NCBI RefSeq assembly: GCF_037031225.1
Contig: NZ_JAYEZN010000001.1
Coordinates: forward strand, 2,046,001 to 2,110,000
Direction: 5' to 3'
Length of the DNA stretch: 64,000 nt
From: Halorientalis sp. LT38
Lineage (GTDB): Archaea; Halobacteriota; Halobacteria; Halobacteriales; Haloarculaceae
Part shown: positions 8,701 through 17,383 of the stretch, in pieces
Position numbering within the stretch: the first letter of the stretch is position 1
Layout of the letters: every line of letters starts with the position of its first letter
Notes under the pieces: generated by a model
Told to the model about the DNA's origin: nothing
The model's input: only the letters and a program-made list of their open reading frames with translations
The model's database searches: none
Program-made: the position numbers and the translations under genes

Positions 8701-9381
8701 GACAAGCGTGGCGGCAAGATGGACGCGCCCCTGGTCATGTCCTCGCGGATCGACCCCTCGGAGATCGACGACGAAGCCCACAACATGGACGTCATGGACC
8801 GCTATCCCCGGGCGTTCTACGAGGCCACCCGCGAGATGGCCGATCCCGGCGCCGTCGAGGACGTGATGACCATCGCCGAGGAGAACCTCGGGACCGACCT
8901 GGAGTACACCGGCTTCCGCCACACCCACGACACCAGCAACATCGCGCTGGGTCCCGATCTGTCCGCGTACAAGACGCTGGACGACATGATGAAGAAGATG
9001 AACGCCCAGCTGGAGCTGTCGCGGAAACTGCGCGCCGTCGACGAGACCGACGTGGCCGAGCGGGTCATCGAGTACCACTTCCTGCCCGACATCATCGGCA
9101 ATCTCCGCGCGTTCTCCCAGCAGGAGACGCGCTGTCTGGACTGCGGCGAGAAGTACCGGCGCGTGCCCCTGACCGGCGACTGCCGCCGCTGCGGCGGCGA
9201 CATGACCCTCACCGTCCACCACGGCTCCGTGACCAAGTACATCGACACCGCCATCGCGGTCGCCGAGGAGTACGGCGCCCGCGAGTACACCAAACAGCGC
9301 CTCGAGATCCTGGACAAGTCCATCGCACGCATCTTCGAAAACGACCACAACAAGCAGAGCGGCATCGGCGATTTCATGTAG
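5779..9381 (+). CDS. polC: DNA polymerase D (family D) large catalytic subunit DP2
   Basis: This 1200-residue protein is the catalytic subunit of the replicative archaeal polymerase PolD. Marks along it: the N-terminal DP2 region (NVYYAGPIRSAGGTAQALSV), an acidic low-complexity insertion at about 287-320, a zinc ribbon at about 700-745 (CAECGTRTF...CPDC, CRDC...CHRC), the catalytic NCDGDED with D952 and D954 in AAKRRN-CDGDED, and a second zinc ribbon at about 1118-1140 (CLDCGEKY...CRRCGG). DP2 genes often carry an intein inside the NCDGDED motif; none is present here, but the codons around the site are atypical (see 8548-8709). The start at 5779 is set by overlap with the PPC gene. A T-run follows the stop. 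Confidence 0.97.
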   Translation: MREADERYFERLEADLDDAFEVATTARERGGDPTTDVEIPTARDMADRVENILGIDGVAERVRELEGEMSREEAALELVEDFVDGSVGDYDTDAGKIEGAVRTAVALLTEGVVAAPIEGIDRVEVLQNDDGSEFVNVYYAGPIRSAGGTAQALSVLVADYARSLLGMDEFKPRKDEIGRYAEEVDLYDQETGLQYSPKEKESKYIAEHMPIMLDGEATGDEEVSGYRDLERVDTNSARGGMCLVFAEGIALKAPKIQRYTRNLDEVDWPWLQDLIDGTIGKSEADQGEASEDASGEAASEDDANEEADTEPDGPPRVDPSEKFLRDLIAGRPVFTHPSEPGGFRLRYGRSRNHGFATAGVHPATMHLVDDFLATGTQIKTERPGKAAGVVPVDSIEGPTVKLANGDVRRIDDPAEALEVRNGVEKILDLGEYLVNYGEFVENNHPLAPASYTVEWWIQDLAASDADVQAMEDSVRVDLEDPSASEAIEWAIEYDAPLHPKYTHCWHDITVEEFEQLAATVAEAEVAKTDGASEEARRATVVTGDEGDPAEGDLVLPRPDDADVASVVERLLIDHHQHDDRLTIPDWRALVRSLGFTERLEREWDADDLPAEAREYADGENAIRAVNAVAPFEIRERAPTRIGNRMGRPEKSESRELSPAVHTLFPIGEAGGSQRDVSKAADAGDAVDGTQGDVEVQIGRRECAECGTRTFEARCPDCNGVTDPVYVCRDCDVEVEPDPSGRAECHRCEGMASPVQYETISVREQFRDALEAVGERENAFDIVKGVKGLSSKEKTPEPIEKGILRAKHGVSAFKDGTVRYDMTDLPVTAVRAAELDVTVDQLRELGYEEDMQGDPLRHDDQLVELKVQDVVLSDGAAEHMLKTADFVDDLLENYYGLDPFYDLDERQDLVGELVFGMAPHTSAATVGRIIGFTTAAVGYAHPYFHAAKRRNCDGDEDCVMLLLDGMLNFSKSFLPDKRGGKMDAPLVMSSRIDPSEIDDEAHNMDVMDRYPRAFYEATREMADPGAVEDVMTIAEENLGTDLEYTGFRHTHDTSNIALGPDLSAYKTLDDMMKKMNAQLELSRKLRAVDETDVAERVIEYHFLPDIIGNLRAFSQQETRCLDCGEKYRRVPLTGDCRRCGGDMTLTVHHGSVTKYIDTAIAVAEEYGAREYTKQRLEILDKSIARIFENDHNKQSGIGDFM
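8548..8709 (+). other. atypical-codon patch centred on the empty intein site of polC
   Basis: From about 8548 to 8709 the codons of polC change abruptly to forms otherwise rare in the gene (ACA, GTT, CGA, ATT, GGA, TTT, GCA, CAT, TTA, TTG, AAT, CCT, CGT). By hand count 17 of 57 codons in 8548-8718 end in A or T, against 0-3 per 20 in neighbouring stretches. The protein remains a perfect DP2 catalytic block. The patch is roughly centred on the junction AAKRRN | CDGDED at 8628/8629, the known DP2 intein insertion point. Gene conversion during intein homing or loss is the likely cause (inference). Confidence 0.7.
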
Positions 9382-9389
9382 AAACGACC

Positions 9390-9421
9390 TTTTTTCCGCT
9401 CGGGTCGCGCGGAGCGCGACC
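9390..9421 (+). terminator. probable polC transcription terminator
   Basis: Six T residues at 9390-9395, nine bases after the polC stop, fit an archaeal U-run terminator. They are followed by a hairpin with an 8 bp perfect stem (GGTCGCGC, 9403-9410, pairing with GCGCGACC, 9414-9421) and a 3-base loop. Confidence 0.6.
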
Positions 9422-9451
9422 GCTCGCGCAAAAAAGCTCGGCCAAAAAAGG

Positions 9452-9479
9452 CGGAGCGCGCGCCGCGGCGCGCGCTCCG
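9452..9479. repeat. 28 bp perfect GC palindrome
   Basis: The bases from 9452 (CGGAGCGCGCGCC) to 9479 read identically on both strands, with no loop, and the sequence consists almost only of CG/GC steps. It lies in the 282-base gap between polC and the rubredoxin-like gene, after the T-run and between A-runs (9430s, 9444-9449). It could be a bidirectional transcription barrier, a protein-binding site or a cruciform; nothing else in the gap (9480-9625) looks like a gene. Confidence 0.7.
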
Positions 9480-9663
9480 TTGCTGTGCTGGTGCCGACCG
9501 CGACCGCCCCGCGACCGCTCCGCAAGCCCACGCTACCGAAGCGCCAGCCAGCCCTGGACCACCCGTATCCAGCCGGCACACTCGACGTCGTGACCACCTG
9601 GTAGCCTTCTGGTTCCCGATCCGGCCGTACATTTAACCACGAGGACGACGAATTTCGACGGGC

Positions 9664-9963
9664 ATGAGCGACTCCGCCCAAGGGACCAACCCGTCGTTCG
9701 GGCAGACGGTCTACGACGACGAGGGCAACGAACTGGGCCGCATCCGCGGGTTCGACGAACGCGGCTTCTACGTCACGCTCGACGAGGGCATCGAGGGCTT
9801 CTCCGAGGAACACGTCAAGTCCGGCCAGGAGTTCGGCGAGGCCGAGTTGATGTGGCGCTGCTGGGAGTGCGGCGAGATGGGGGACATCGAAGATGACATC
9901 CCAGAGGCCTGCCCGTCCTGTGGCGCACCCAAAGAGGACATCTATTACTGGACCGAGGACTGA
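9664..9963 (+). CDS. small rubredoxin-like zinc-ribbon protein (DUF7130-like)
   Basis: The 99-residue protein has an N-terminal beta-rich part resembling a PRC-like segment (QTVYDDEGNELGRIRGFDERGF) and a C-terminal rubredoxin-like knuckle pair, C66-x2-C69 and C83-x2-C86 (CWECG, CPSCG). It probably binds iron or zinc and may transfer electrons; the family is haloarchaeal and functionally uncharacterised. CATTTAACC at 9629-9637 is a good TATA box for a leaderless start at 9664. It lies 9 bases before panE and is probably co-transcribed with it. Confidence 0.85.
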   Translation: MSDSAQGTNPSFGQTVYDDEGNELGRIRGFDERGFYVTLDEGIEGFSEEHVKSGQEFGEAELMWRCWECGEMGDIEDDIPEACPSCGAPKEDIYYWTED

Positions 9964-9972
9964 CGCCCCTGT

Positions 9973-10860
9973 GTGGACGTCCTCGTCTTCGGAGCCGGCA
10001 GCCTCGGCTCGCTGATCGGCGGCCTGCTGGCCGGCGAGCACCGCGTGACCCTCGTCGGCCGTGATCCCCACGCCGCCACCGTCGCTGCCGAGGGCCTGGT
10101 CGTCGACGGCGAGCTCGACCGTCGGGTCCACCCCGACGCCGCGACGGCCGTCCCCACCGACGCCGCGCCCGATCTGGTCGTCGTGACCGTCAAGGCCTAC
10201 GACACCGACGCCGCAGCGGCCGCGCTGGCCGACTGCGCCCCAAACACGGTGCTCTCCCTCCAGAACGGCCTCGGCAACGAGGCGCGGTTGGCGGCCGAAC
10301 TCGACTGCCCGGTCCTCGCCGGGACCTGCACCTACGGCGCGATGCTGGCCGAACCGGGCCGGGTCACCTGCACCGGCGTCGGCGAGGTCGCGCTCGGCCC
10401 GCGCGAGGGCGGCGAATCGGCGACCGCCGACCGGGTCGGGGCGGCCTTCGAGACCGCGGGGATCGAGACGACGGTCGCGCCCGACATGCCCCGGCGATCC
10501 TGGGAGAAACTGGCCGTCAACGCCGGGATCAACGCCACGACGGCGCTGGCCCGGATCGAGAACGGGGCGGTGCTCGACGGCCCGGCGAGCGACGTCGCCG
10601 CCGCGGCCGCCCGGGAGACGGCGCGGGCAGCGCGAGAGGCCGGGGTCGACCTGTCCGACGGGGCGGCGGTCGACGCGGTCGGATCGGTCGCCGAGGCGAC
10701 CGCCGCGAACACCTCCTCGATGCACCAGGACGTCCTCGCAGGGCGGCGGACGGAGGTCGACGCCATCAATGGATGGGTCGCCGAGCGCGTCGACGCGCCG
10801 GTCAACCGGACCCTCGCGGGGCTGATCCGCGCCTGGGAGCGCGACCGCGGACTCCGGTAG
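9973..10860 (+). CDS. panE: 2-dehydropantoate 2-reductase (ketopantoate reductase)
   Basis: The 295-residue enzyme reduces ketopantoate to pantoate with NADPH for coenzyme A synthesis. It opens directly with the Rossmann motif VLVFGAGSLGSLIGG. The catalytic lysine is in RSWEKLAVNAGIN, followed by the conserved C-terminal helical domain containing SSMHQDVLAGRRTEVDAING. The start is a GTG at 9973, nine bases after the previous stop; no upstream ATG is in frame. The length is standard. Confidence 0.92.
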   Translation: MDVLVFGAGSLGSLIGGLLAGEHRVTLVGRDPHAATVAAEGLVVDGELDRRVHPDAATAVPTDAAPDLVVVTVKAYDTDAAAAALADCAPNTVLSLQNGLGNEARLAAELDCPVLAGTCTYGAMLAEPGRVTCTGVGEVALGPREGGESATADRVGAAFETAGIETTVAPDMPRRSWEKLAVNAGINATTALARIENGAVLDGPASDVAAAAARETARAAREAGVDLSDGAAVDAVGSVAEATAANTSSMHQDVLAGRRTEVDAINGWVAERVDAPVNRTLAGLIRAWERDRGLR

Positions 10861-10902
10861 AGTTGCAAAGGTTTAGTGGGTCGCCGTCCGGAGCCTCCGG
10901 TA

Positions 10903-12264
10903 ATGGAGATCTTCGGGTCCAGCGGCGTTCGCGGGGTGGCCAACGAGTACCTGAACCCGGAGTTCGTCTGCGACATCGTCCGCGCGGCCGGCTCGGTCTG
11001 GGGCGCCGACGCCGTCGCGCTGGCCCGGGACACCCGGACGACGGGCGAAATGCTGGCAAACGCCGCCGCGAGCGGCCTGGCGAGCGTCGGCGCCGACGTC
11101 CACCGCCTGGGCGTCATCCCGACGCCGGGCCTGCAGGCCTACTGCGAGCGCGTGGGGGCCCCCGGCGTGATGATCACCGCCTCACACAACCCGCCCCAGT
11201 ACAACGGCGTCAAACTCGTCGGCGCCGACGGGATCGAACTCTCGCGGGGCACCCTCGAACGCGTCGAGGAACGGCTGCTCTCTGAGGACTTCGCCGCCGT
11301 CCCCTGGGACGGCACAGGTAGAGAGGAACTGATCGACGACGCCCGGGACCGCTACGTCGAGCAGTTGCTCGCCGCCGTCGACCGCGAGCGCATCGCCGAC
11401 GCCGACCTGACCGTCGCGCTCGATCCCGGTCACGGCGCGGGCGCGCTCACGAGCCCCCGGATCTTCCGCGAACTGGGGTGTGACGTCGTCACCGTCAACG
11501 CCCAGCCCGACGGGCACTTCCCCGGCCGCGACCCCGAACCGATCGCCGAGAACCTGGCCGACCTCGGCCGACTCGTCAGGGCCGCGGACGCGGACGTGGG
11601 GATCGCCCACGACGGGGACGCCGACCGCGCCATCTTCTTCGACGAGCGCGGCGAGTTCGTCGAGGGCGACGCCGCATTCGCGGCACTGGCGGCCGCGGAG
11701 CTGTCGGAGGGGGACACCGCCGTCTCGGCGGTCAACGTCTCCCAGCGACTCGTGGACGTGGCCGACCGCGCCGGCGCCGACCTGTCGCTGACGGCCATCG
11801 GCAGCACGAACATAATCACCCGTATCCGCGACCTGCAGGCCGCGGGCGAGTCGGTCCCCATCGCCGGCGAGGGCAACGGCGGCATCCTCTTCCCCGATTA
11901 CCGGATCACCCGAGACGGGGCCTACACCGCCGCGCGCTTCCTCGAACTGCTTTCCGACCGGGCCGCGAGCGAGGTGATCGCCCCCTACGACGACTACCGG
12001 CTGCTCCGGACCGACGTGCCCTACGAGACCGACGACGAGCGCCACCGCCTGCTCGACGCGGTCGAAGCCGTGGCGCGCGACGCCGACGCGACGCTCGACA
12101 CGACCGACGGCTACCGTCTCGACTACGGCGACAGCTGGGTGCTCGCCCGCCCCAGCGGGACCGAACCGGTCGTCCGCGTCTACGCGGAGTCCCGCGATCC
12201 GAACCGGGCGGCCGACCTCGTCGAACGGATGCACGAGGCGATGATCGACGCGCGCGACCAGTAG
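10903..12264 (+). CDS. glmM: phosphohexomutase family enzyme (GlmM/phosphomannomutase type)
   Basis: The 453-residue alpha-D-phosphohexomutase has the phosphoserine loop TASHNPPQYNG (S94), the metal loop DGDADR (237-242), the sugar-binding GEGNGG segment (about 323-328) and the C-terminal phosphate loop RPSGTEPVVRVYAE. In haloarchaea such enzymes interconvert glucosamine or mannose 6- and 1-phosphates for surface glycan precursors; which sugar is used cannot be decided. The TATA-like AAGGTTTAG at 10868-10876 sets the ATG at 10903. It is convergent with the DUF7118-like gene, whose stop is 2 bases away. Confidence 0.88.
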   Translation: MEIFGSSGVRGVANEYLNPEFVCDIVRAAGSVWGADAVALARDTRTTGEMLANAAASGLASVGADVHRLGVIPTPGLQAYCERVGAPGVMITASHNPPQYNGVKLVGADGIELSRGTLERVEERLLSEDFAAVPWDGTGREELIDDARDRYVEQLLAAVDRERIADADLTVALDPGHGAGALTSPRIFRELGCDVVTVNAQPDGHFPGRDPEPIAENLADLGRLVRAADADVGIAHDGDADRAIFFDERGEFVEGDAAFAALAAAELSEGDTAVSAVNVSQRLVDVADRAGADLSLTAIGSTNIITRIRDLQAAGESVPIAGEGNGGILFPDYRITRDGAYTAARFLELLSDRAASEVIAPYDDYRLLRTDVPYETDDERHRLLDAVEAVARDADATLDTTDGYRLDYGDSWVLARPSGTEPVVRVYAESRDPNRAADLVERMHEAMIDARDQ

Positions 12265-12265
12265 G

Positions 12266-13405
12266 TCAGGGCTCGGGCAGTTCTTCGAGCGCGTCCGTCA
12301 GGTCCGCGCGTGCCTCTCGGGCCGCCGCCAGTTCGTCCCCGACGGCGCCCGACCGCAACCGCTCGCGCTCCTCGGCGTCGAGTTGCTCGCGGGCCCGTGC
12401 GCTCTGTCGGAGCCGATCGTAGTCCTCGCGACCGGTCAGCGACCGAACGTCGCGGAGCTGTGCGACCACGTCCTCCGGCGCGAAGCGGCCGGTCACCTGG
12501 ATCAGCTCTCGCACGCGAAACCGTAATTCGGCGGCGGGCGGCGGGGGCCAGCCGACAGTCAACGGTTCGGCGTCCAGCCGCCGGACGTAGGTCTGGCAGC
12601 TCCCCACCGCGGTCTGCAGCGCGCCCGGATCGTCCACGTAGTGGTCGAGCTTGGAGTTCGAGTAGCCGGCGTACTCGAGGAGGGTGGGGAGCGGCTCGGT
12701 TCCGGGCGGGTGGTTCTGGACGTACCCGGTGAGTTTCGCCGGCGGCTGCCGGAACTCGACGAGCGGGAACGCCGCCGTCGCCTCGACGAAGGAGAGCACG
12801 TCGCGGGCGCTCGCCTCGCGCTTGAACTCGCGGAAGGCCTCGGCCACGGCGTCGTCGTAGGCCTCGATCGGCTCCTGGAGCCGCTCGACGGGGGCTTCCA
12901 GATCGGCCTCCCCCAGCGACTGCAGGTCCTCGAGGTCGGCGATCCGCTCGTCCAGTTCCCTGATCCGGCGCTCGGCGCGCGTGCGGAGGTCCTCGTACCG
13001 GGACCGGGTCGCGTTCCGTTCCTCCAGCAGCGCGGCGTCGTCGGCCACGGGCGAGAGGATCTCCCGGGCCTTCCCGAAGTCCGATTCGGTCAGTCGGCGC
13101 TGCTGGAGGACGTCGTCGACCTCCTCGAAGCGCTCGCGGTGGGGCAGGTCCGCGGGTAGCCCCTCGACGAACTGGCCGAGTTCCTCCTGGAACTCGATGA
13201 AGACCCTGAAGTCGCCGTCGCCGGTGGCCTCCTCCTCGTAGGTGTCGAACAGTTCACGCAGTCGGTCGTAGCACTGGGCGGTCGTCTCGAGTCGCTCGGC
13301 GCCGCGCTCGTCGACGCGGGCCTGTGCGCTCTCGGCCGCGCGGTGGGCGGCTTCGAGGTCGGCGAGCAGGTCGGGGACGTCCCCGGGGCCCGCGTCGTCA
13401 CTCAT
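12266..13405 (-). CDS. haloarchaeal coiled-coil protein (DUF7118-like)
   Basis: The 379-residue acidic protein is mostly helical with coiled-coil character in 1-170 (runs such as [23 protein letters not shown]). It has a more compact C-terminal region containing [20 protein letters not shown]. No catalytic motif is visible; it resembles a haloarchaeal family of unknown function. The ATG at 13405 lies inside the end of hisI (ATGAGTGA, 8-base overlap), so translation is coupled to hisI. An upstream in-frame start near 13432 is possible but would overlap hisI further. Confidence 0.75.
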   Translation of the reverse strand: MSDDAGPGDVPDLLADLEAAHRAAESAQARVDERGAERLETTAQCYDRLRELFDTYEEEATGDGDFRVFIEFQEELGQFVEGLPADLPHRERFEEVDDVLQQRRLTESDFGKAREILSPVADDAALLEERNATRSRYEDLRTRAERRIRELDERIADLEDLQSLGEADLEAPVERLQEPIEAYDDAVAEAFREFKREASARDVLSFVEATAAFPLVEFRQPPAKLTGYVQNHPPGTEPLPTLLEYAGYSNSKLDHYVDDPGALQTAVGSCQTYVRRLDAEPLTVGWPPPPAAELRFRVRELIQVTGRFAPEDVVAQLRDVRSLTGREDYDRLRQSARAREQLDAEERERLRSGAVGDELAAAREARADLTDALEELPEP

Positions 13406-13772
13406 CGTAGACGTCGTCGGGGTCGAAGACACGCTCGCCCACGACCTCGCCGTCGATCGTACGGTGGAAACACGAGCGATAGCCGGTGTGGCAGGCGCCC
13501 CCCTCCTGGTCGACCAGGTACAGCAGCGCGTCCCCGTCGCAGTCGATCCGGACCTCTTCCACAGTCTGGACGTGGCCGCTCGTGGCCCCCTTCTCCCAGA
13601 GCTCGTCGCGGCTGCGCGAGTAGTAGTGGGCCCGCCCCGTCTCGCGGGTCCGGTCGAGGGCCTCGCGCGTGACGAACGCGAGCATCAGCACCTCGCCGGT
13701 GTCGGCGTCCTGCGCGACCGCCGGCAACAGGTCCTGCTCATCGAAGGCCGGCTCGACGTCCGAGTGTTCCAT
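13398..13772 (-). CDS. hisI: phosphoribosyl-AMP cyclohydrolase
   Basis: The 124-residue enzyme catalyses the third step of histidine synthesis, opening the adenine ring of phosphoribosyl-AMP. Clear family blocks are [37 protein letters not shown] and the zinc/magnesium site [14 protein letters not shown]...[10 protein letters not shown]. It is the stand-alone form without a HisE domain. It is first in a two-gene unit with the DUF7118-like gene. hisA and hisB lie 4 and 6 kb away as separate transcription units. Confidence 0.96.
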   Translation of the reverse strand: MEHSDVEPAFDEQDLLPAVAQDADTGEVLMLAFVTREALDRTRETGRAHYYSRSRDELWEKGATSGHVQTVEEVRIDCDGDALLYLVDQEGGACHTGYRSCFHRTIDGEVVGERVFDPDDVYDE

Positions 13773-13967
13773 ATCCCACCTCCGACCGTCGCCCCGATAA
13801 TCTTTGTGTCACTCCTCCCGTCTCCCGATATCAGTTCTGAAGTCGCGATCGGGACGGTATCGGGACTGATTCTCGGCCCCCAGAGCGGTCCGTTCGTTCC
13901 TCAGAAAGTTCTCAGAAACTGTAATCGGAGGTCAGCGTTTTTGACACTCCGGATCTCGAGTGATTGC

Positions 13968-14483
13968 ATGCAACGCCGGCAGTTCCTCCAGGCGGTCGCG
14001 GGCGGGACCACGCTGGGGAGCGCCGGCTGTCTCGGGATCGGCGGCGACCTCGTGGTGACCGTCCAGAAGGACGTCTCGGTCGAACCCGGCACTGGCTGGA
14101 TCAAGGAGATCCCCGACGTCTCCGATTCTGGCGGCGAGATCGCCTACACCGCCAGGTCGCGGGCCCCCTTCGACGTGTACTTCTTCACGAGCGCCGAGGC
14201 GATGCGCCGGTACGACGCCTACACGAGCGGCGAGGAGCCCGAGTCGACGCCGCCCGGCGATCAGGACGTGGGGCGGACGGCCACGTCGACCGGGGGCGAC
14301 CGATACGAGGCCACGTCGGCCAACGACGGCGGCCGCCAGCCGATCGAGGGGTCCGGCCCGTACTACTTCGTGCTGGATCACACCGATTACCCGGCCGCCG
14401 GCGGCGCGCGCCCGGACGAGATGCCCGAGCGGCGGTCGATCTTCCTCGATCTAACCGTCACGCGCCAGCGCTTTGGCCTCTAG
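13968..14483 (+). CDS. Tat-exported lipoprotein of unknown function
   Basis: The 171-residue product begins [13 protein letters not shown], a twin-arginine signal, and has a lipobox SAGC with C21 as the lipid-modified cysteine. The rest is an all-beta-looking domain with [19 protein letters not shown] and [12 protein letters not shown], resembling haloarchaeal lipoproteins that bind no obvious cofactor. GCGTTTTTGACA near 13935-13946 provides a promoter for a leaderless start at 13968. It ends in a CTAG shared with the convergent prepilin peptidase (14480-14483). Confidence 0.75.
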   Translation: MQRRQFLQAVAGGTTLGSAGCLGIGGDLVVTVQKDVSVEPGTGWIKEIPDVSDSGGEIAYTARSRAPFDVYFFTSAEAMRRYDAYTSGEEPESTPPGDQDVGRTATSTGGDRYEATSANDGGRQPIEGSGPYYFVLDHTDYPAAGGARPDEMPERRSIFLDLTVTRQRFGL

Positions 14484-15505
14484 AAGACGCCGACGCCCGA
14501 CAGCAGCGCGTAGAGCACGTCACCGTAGGTCAGCCCGACCAGGAGGCCGAGGAACATCGGGACGAGGAAGGGGATGCCCGGGGTGATCCACACGTCCTCC
14601 TCGTCGGCGAGGACGGCGAGGCCGCCGCGCAACTGCTCGGGCGTGGTCCCGTAGGCGGTGCCCTCGATCTCCTCGAAGAACCGCTCGGCCGCCCAGGGGT
14701 CCGCGAACGCGTCGGCGCCGTCCTCGGGCTCCTGGCCCGCGGCCACGGCCTCGTCGACCTGGCCGCCGTCGGGCACGGGGATCGACCCGTCGCCCGGGGG
14801 GTTCGTCTCCGCCGGGACGCTCGCGGGGTCGCGGAACCGTTCGGGGTCGGCGAGCAGGTCGGCCAGCGACGCGCCCCGCCAGGCCAGGTACATCCGGAGC
14901 GCGTCGAGGTCGAGGCCCCGGCGCGTGAACCCGTCGGGCGTCTGGAGCAGGCGGCCGTACTCCTCGTCGAGCCGGTCGACCGCGACCGGCCGGCCGATCG
15001 CCATCGCTTTCGCTAGGTGACCACCGGCGGCGTTGCGGAGCGCGAGCGCGACGGGGTAGAAGAGGCCGACGACGACCGTGTTCGAGAGGACCGTCATGGC
15101 GAACACCCCCAGCGTGGGGACCACGGTCGGGAGCGCGAACTCGGGGAACAGGTAGGTGGGAAACGTCGGAAAGAGGACCGCGAGCGTGATTAGCGCCTTG
15201 GCGTCGGCGCCGCCGAAGCCGCCGATCCACCAGAAGCCGTAGGCGAGCGGGACCATGAACCCGAGGCTGATGGTCACGCGCAGGAAGTACGGCCGCTGGG
15301 GGACGTAGACCGGCGTGGTCCCGGTCCAGACCTGCCAGGCCTCGATGCCGAGCGCCAGGACGGCGACCGCGAGCAGTGGCAGCCACGTCCGGTTGGGGAC
15401 GCGCCGGGTCTTGACGTCACGCCAGGCGGCCCAGCCCAGCGCCGGGACGGCGACGAGGCGTAGCAGGTCGGGGACCGACGCGGTCACGAGGGCGGTCGAT
15501 ACCAC
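14480..15505 (-). CDS. A24-family prepilin peptidase (PibD-like)
   Basis: The 341-residue membrane aspartic peptidase should cleave class III signal peptides of pilins or archaellins. The two catalytic aspartates are visible as D30 in [11 protein letters not shown] and D101 in [12 protein letters not shown] (haloarchaeal variant of GxGD). About six hydrophobic segments flank a long soluble loop (about 180-300) rich in acidic residues, larger than in classical PibD, and a final membrane pair. The start is GTG at 15505; a second GTG at 15484 is possible. Confidence 0.85.
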   Translation of the reverse strand: MVSTALVTASVPDLLRLVAVPALGWAAWRDVKTRRVPNRTWLPLLAVAVLALGIEAWQVWTGTTPVYVPQRPYFLRVTISLGFMVPLAYGFWWIGGFGGADAKALITLAVLFPTFPTYLFPEFALPTVVPTLGVFAMTVLSNTVVVGLFYPVALALRNAAGGHLAKAMAIGRPVAVDRLDEEYGRLLQTPDGFTRRGLDLDALRMYLAWRGASLADLLADPERFRDPASVPAETNPPGDGSIPVPDGGQVDEAVAAGQEPEDGADAFADPWAAERFFEEIEGTAYGTTPEQLRGGLAVLADEEDVWITPGIPFLVPMFLGLLVGLTYGDVLYALLSGVGVF

Positions 15506-15569
15506 ACCCGGCCCCAGCGAGGGCTAGGGCAAAGCGTTTGCGCACGACTCGAAACGGAGAAGGGCCGCG

Positions 15570-15959
15570 TCAGATGACGCGGTTCTGCAGGTAATCGAGG
15601 TGCTTGGCGTTGTAGACGATTCGGACCTCGTCCGCGTCCGGGCTGCCGATGCAGGTCAGGCGGACGTTCTTGTCCTCGACTTCCTCGTCCGAGAGGATCT
15701 GCTGCATGTCCATGTCGATCTCGCCTTCGACGACGATGGCCGCGCAGTTGGCGCACGCGCCAGCGCGACACGAGAAGGGCCAGTCGTAGCCCTGTGCCTC
15801 CGCGGCCTCGAGGATGTACTCGCCTTCGTTGACGTCGAGGGTACCGTAATCCTCGTCGTCGAGGTCGGCGTCGGCCGCCTTGTCGAAGGTGTCGCTCTCG
15901 TACATGTCCCAGCCGTGATCGTCCAGTACTTCGTAATTTAGGTACTCTACCGTGGGCAT
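15570..15959 (-). CDS. fdx: halophilic 2Fe-2S ferredoxin
   Basis: The 129-residue plant-type ferredoxin has the haloarchaeal acidic N-terminal insertion (about 10-45). Cluster ligands are C64, C69, C72 ([11 protein letters not shown]) and C103 (RLTCIGSP), and the conserved C-terminus is [13 protein letters not shown]. It is the electron acceptor of 2-oxoacid:ferredoxin oxidoreductases in these archaea. The start [10 protein letters not shown] at 15959 gives the family's exact 129-residue length; the upstream ATG at 15965 would add two residues. Confidence 0.97.
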   Translation of the reverse strand: MPTVEYLNYEVLDDHGWDMYESDTFDKAADADLDDEDYGTLDVNEGEYILEAAEAQGYDWPFSCRAGACANCAAIVVEGEIDMDMQQILSDEEVEDKNVRLTCIGSPDADEVRIVYNAKHLDYLQNRVI

Positions 15960-16050
15960 CACCACGGAGGTTCGGCCCCCTGACTGTTAGATGTTGCTGT
16001 TTTCGGCCCCCCTGGGTGAACAATTATGCTGGATTTTTCCGAGCAGGTGG

Positions 16051-17256
16051 TCAGAACAGGGGAACGAACCGGAAGATGAGGTAGGAGGCCACCGTCGCGA
16101 TGGCCGGCACGACGTTCTGCAGCAGGATCACGCGGGCGGTCGTCGCCGGCTCGAACAGGTCCGAGGTCTTCGGGATGTCCGCCCGCTCCTCCTCGCCGAT
16201 GGCCTTCCGACCCTCGCCCTCGGGGGTCCCGCCCTCGCCGCCGACCGTCGGCGCGTCCTCGGACTCGGCGGCCAGCGCTCCCGGCGAGACCGCCGGGCGG
16301 TCGCCCCGCACCGCGTCGCCGATGGTCGCCGTCCGCGTCGCCCGCCCCCAGCCCAGGCCCACGATGCTCATCGTCGCGATGATGACGAAACTCGCCGGGA
16401 TCCCGATGCCGGAGAGGAAGGTCACGAGCGTCGAACTGACGACCGCCACCACCAGCGCCGCCAGGATCGGCAGGTCCGTCAGGTCGTTGCCCACGGTGTC
16501 CATCGTCCGCCGCGCGATGGTGAACGCGCCCAGCCCGATCGCCCCCGCGCCCAGCAGGACCCCCTCGTAGAGGCCGATCTGGTCGCTCCCGACCAGCGGC
16601 GCGACGGCGTTGGCGACGTTCGACGCGCCCGCTGAGAAGGCCATGTAACAGCCGATGACGACCACGAGCACGGTGCCGACGAACTCTCGCCGGGTGGTGC
16701 CCGGACCGAGGTACGGTCGGGGGAGGAGCCCGGACCGGTCGAACGCGAGGAGCGATCCCTCGGACTGGGTGATGGCGAAGGACTCGACCAGTCTGGGGTA
16801 GAAATAGCGCCCGATGACGCCGCTGATCCAGAACGCTGCCAGCGGCGAGACGAGCCACCAGGAGACGATCTCCCCCATCTTCGCCCAGTTGAGCGTCCCC
16901 TGGGCCAGCCCGAGGCCGGCGATGGCCCCGACCGCGGTCATCGACGTCGAGGCCGGGACGCCCACGACGTTCGAGAGGAAGAGGGCGAACCCGATGAAAA
17001 ACAGGACGGCGATGGAGGCCCCGATGGTGAAGGCGCTCTGGGGCACGATCTCGCCGCCCATCGTCTCGACGACCTCCGTCCCGACGGTGATCCCGCCCAG
17101 CGTCGCGAAGATCGTCATGAGGATCGCGGCCCCGAACTTCGTGACCGTCTTCGCCCCCACGGCGGGCCCGAAGGCGACGCCGGTCGACGAGCCCCCGATG
17201 TTGAATCCGACGAAGACGGCCACCAGCAGCCCGACGAGGAGGAGGGCCGATGCCAT
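16051..17256 (-). CDS. PiT-family inorganic phosphate transporter
   Basis: This 401-residue permease has the inverted PiT repeats: the N-terminal GFNIGGSSTGVAFGPAVGAK with GVPASTSMTAVGAIAG, and the C-terminal GASNVANAVAPLVG with GIGIPASFVIIATMSIVG. About ten membrane segments surround an acidic cytoplasmic loop (about 330-375). It should import phosphate with a cation. A second PiT paralogue of different sequence lies at 39133. The gene is divergent from hisA, sharing a 127-base promoter region. Confidence 0.92.
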   Translation of the reverse strand: MASALLLVGLLVAVFVGFNIGGSSTGVAFGPAVGAKTVTKFGAAILMTIFATLGGITVGTEVVETMGGEIVPQSAFTIGASIAVLFFIGFALFLSNVVGVPASTSMTAVGAIAGLGLAQGTLNWAKMGEIVSWWLVSPLAAFWISGVIGRYFYPRLVESFAITQSEGSLLAFDRSGLLPRPYLGPGTTRREFVGTVLVVVIGCYMAFSAGASNVANAVAPLVGSDQIGLYEGVLLGAGAIGLGAFTIARRTMDTVGNDLTDLPILAALVVAVVSSTLVTFLSGIGIPASFVIIATMSIVGLGWGRATRTATIGDAVRGDRPAVSPGALAAESEDAPTVGGEGGTPEGEGRKAIGEEERADIPKTSDLFEPATTARVILLQNVVPAIATVASYLIFRFVPLF

Positions 17257-17383
17257 GTGCGCCCGTCCGAACGCCCGGAAGTAAACGATGGCGTTCTCTC
17301 ACGCGACCCGCCCACCGCTCCCCCGACGGTCGGCCCGGACCGCGACCGACACGTTTTCCGCACCCGGCCGCCCAGTCGCCGGT

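Noticed and set aside
5779-9381. Intein within polC
   Set aside because: The protein is collinear with intein-free DP2 (1200 residues) and NCDGDED is uninterrupted; only the codon patch suggests past intein activity.
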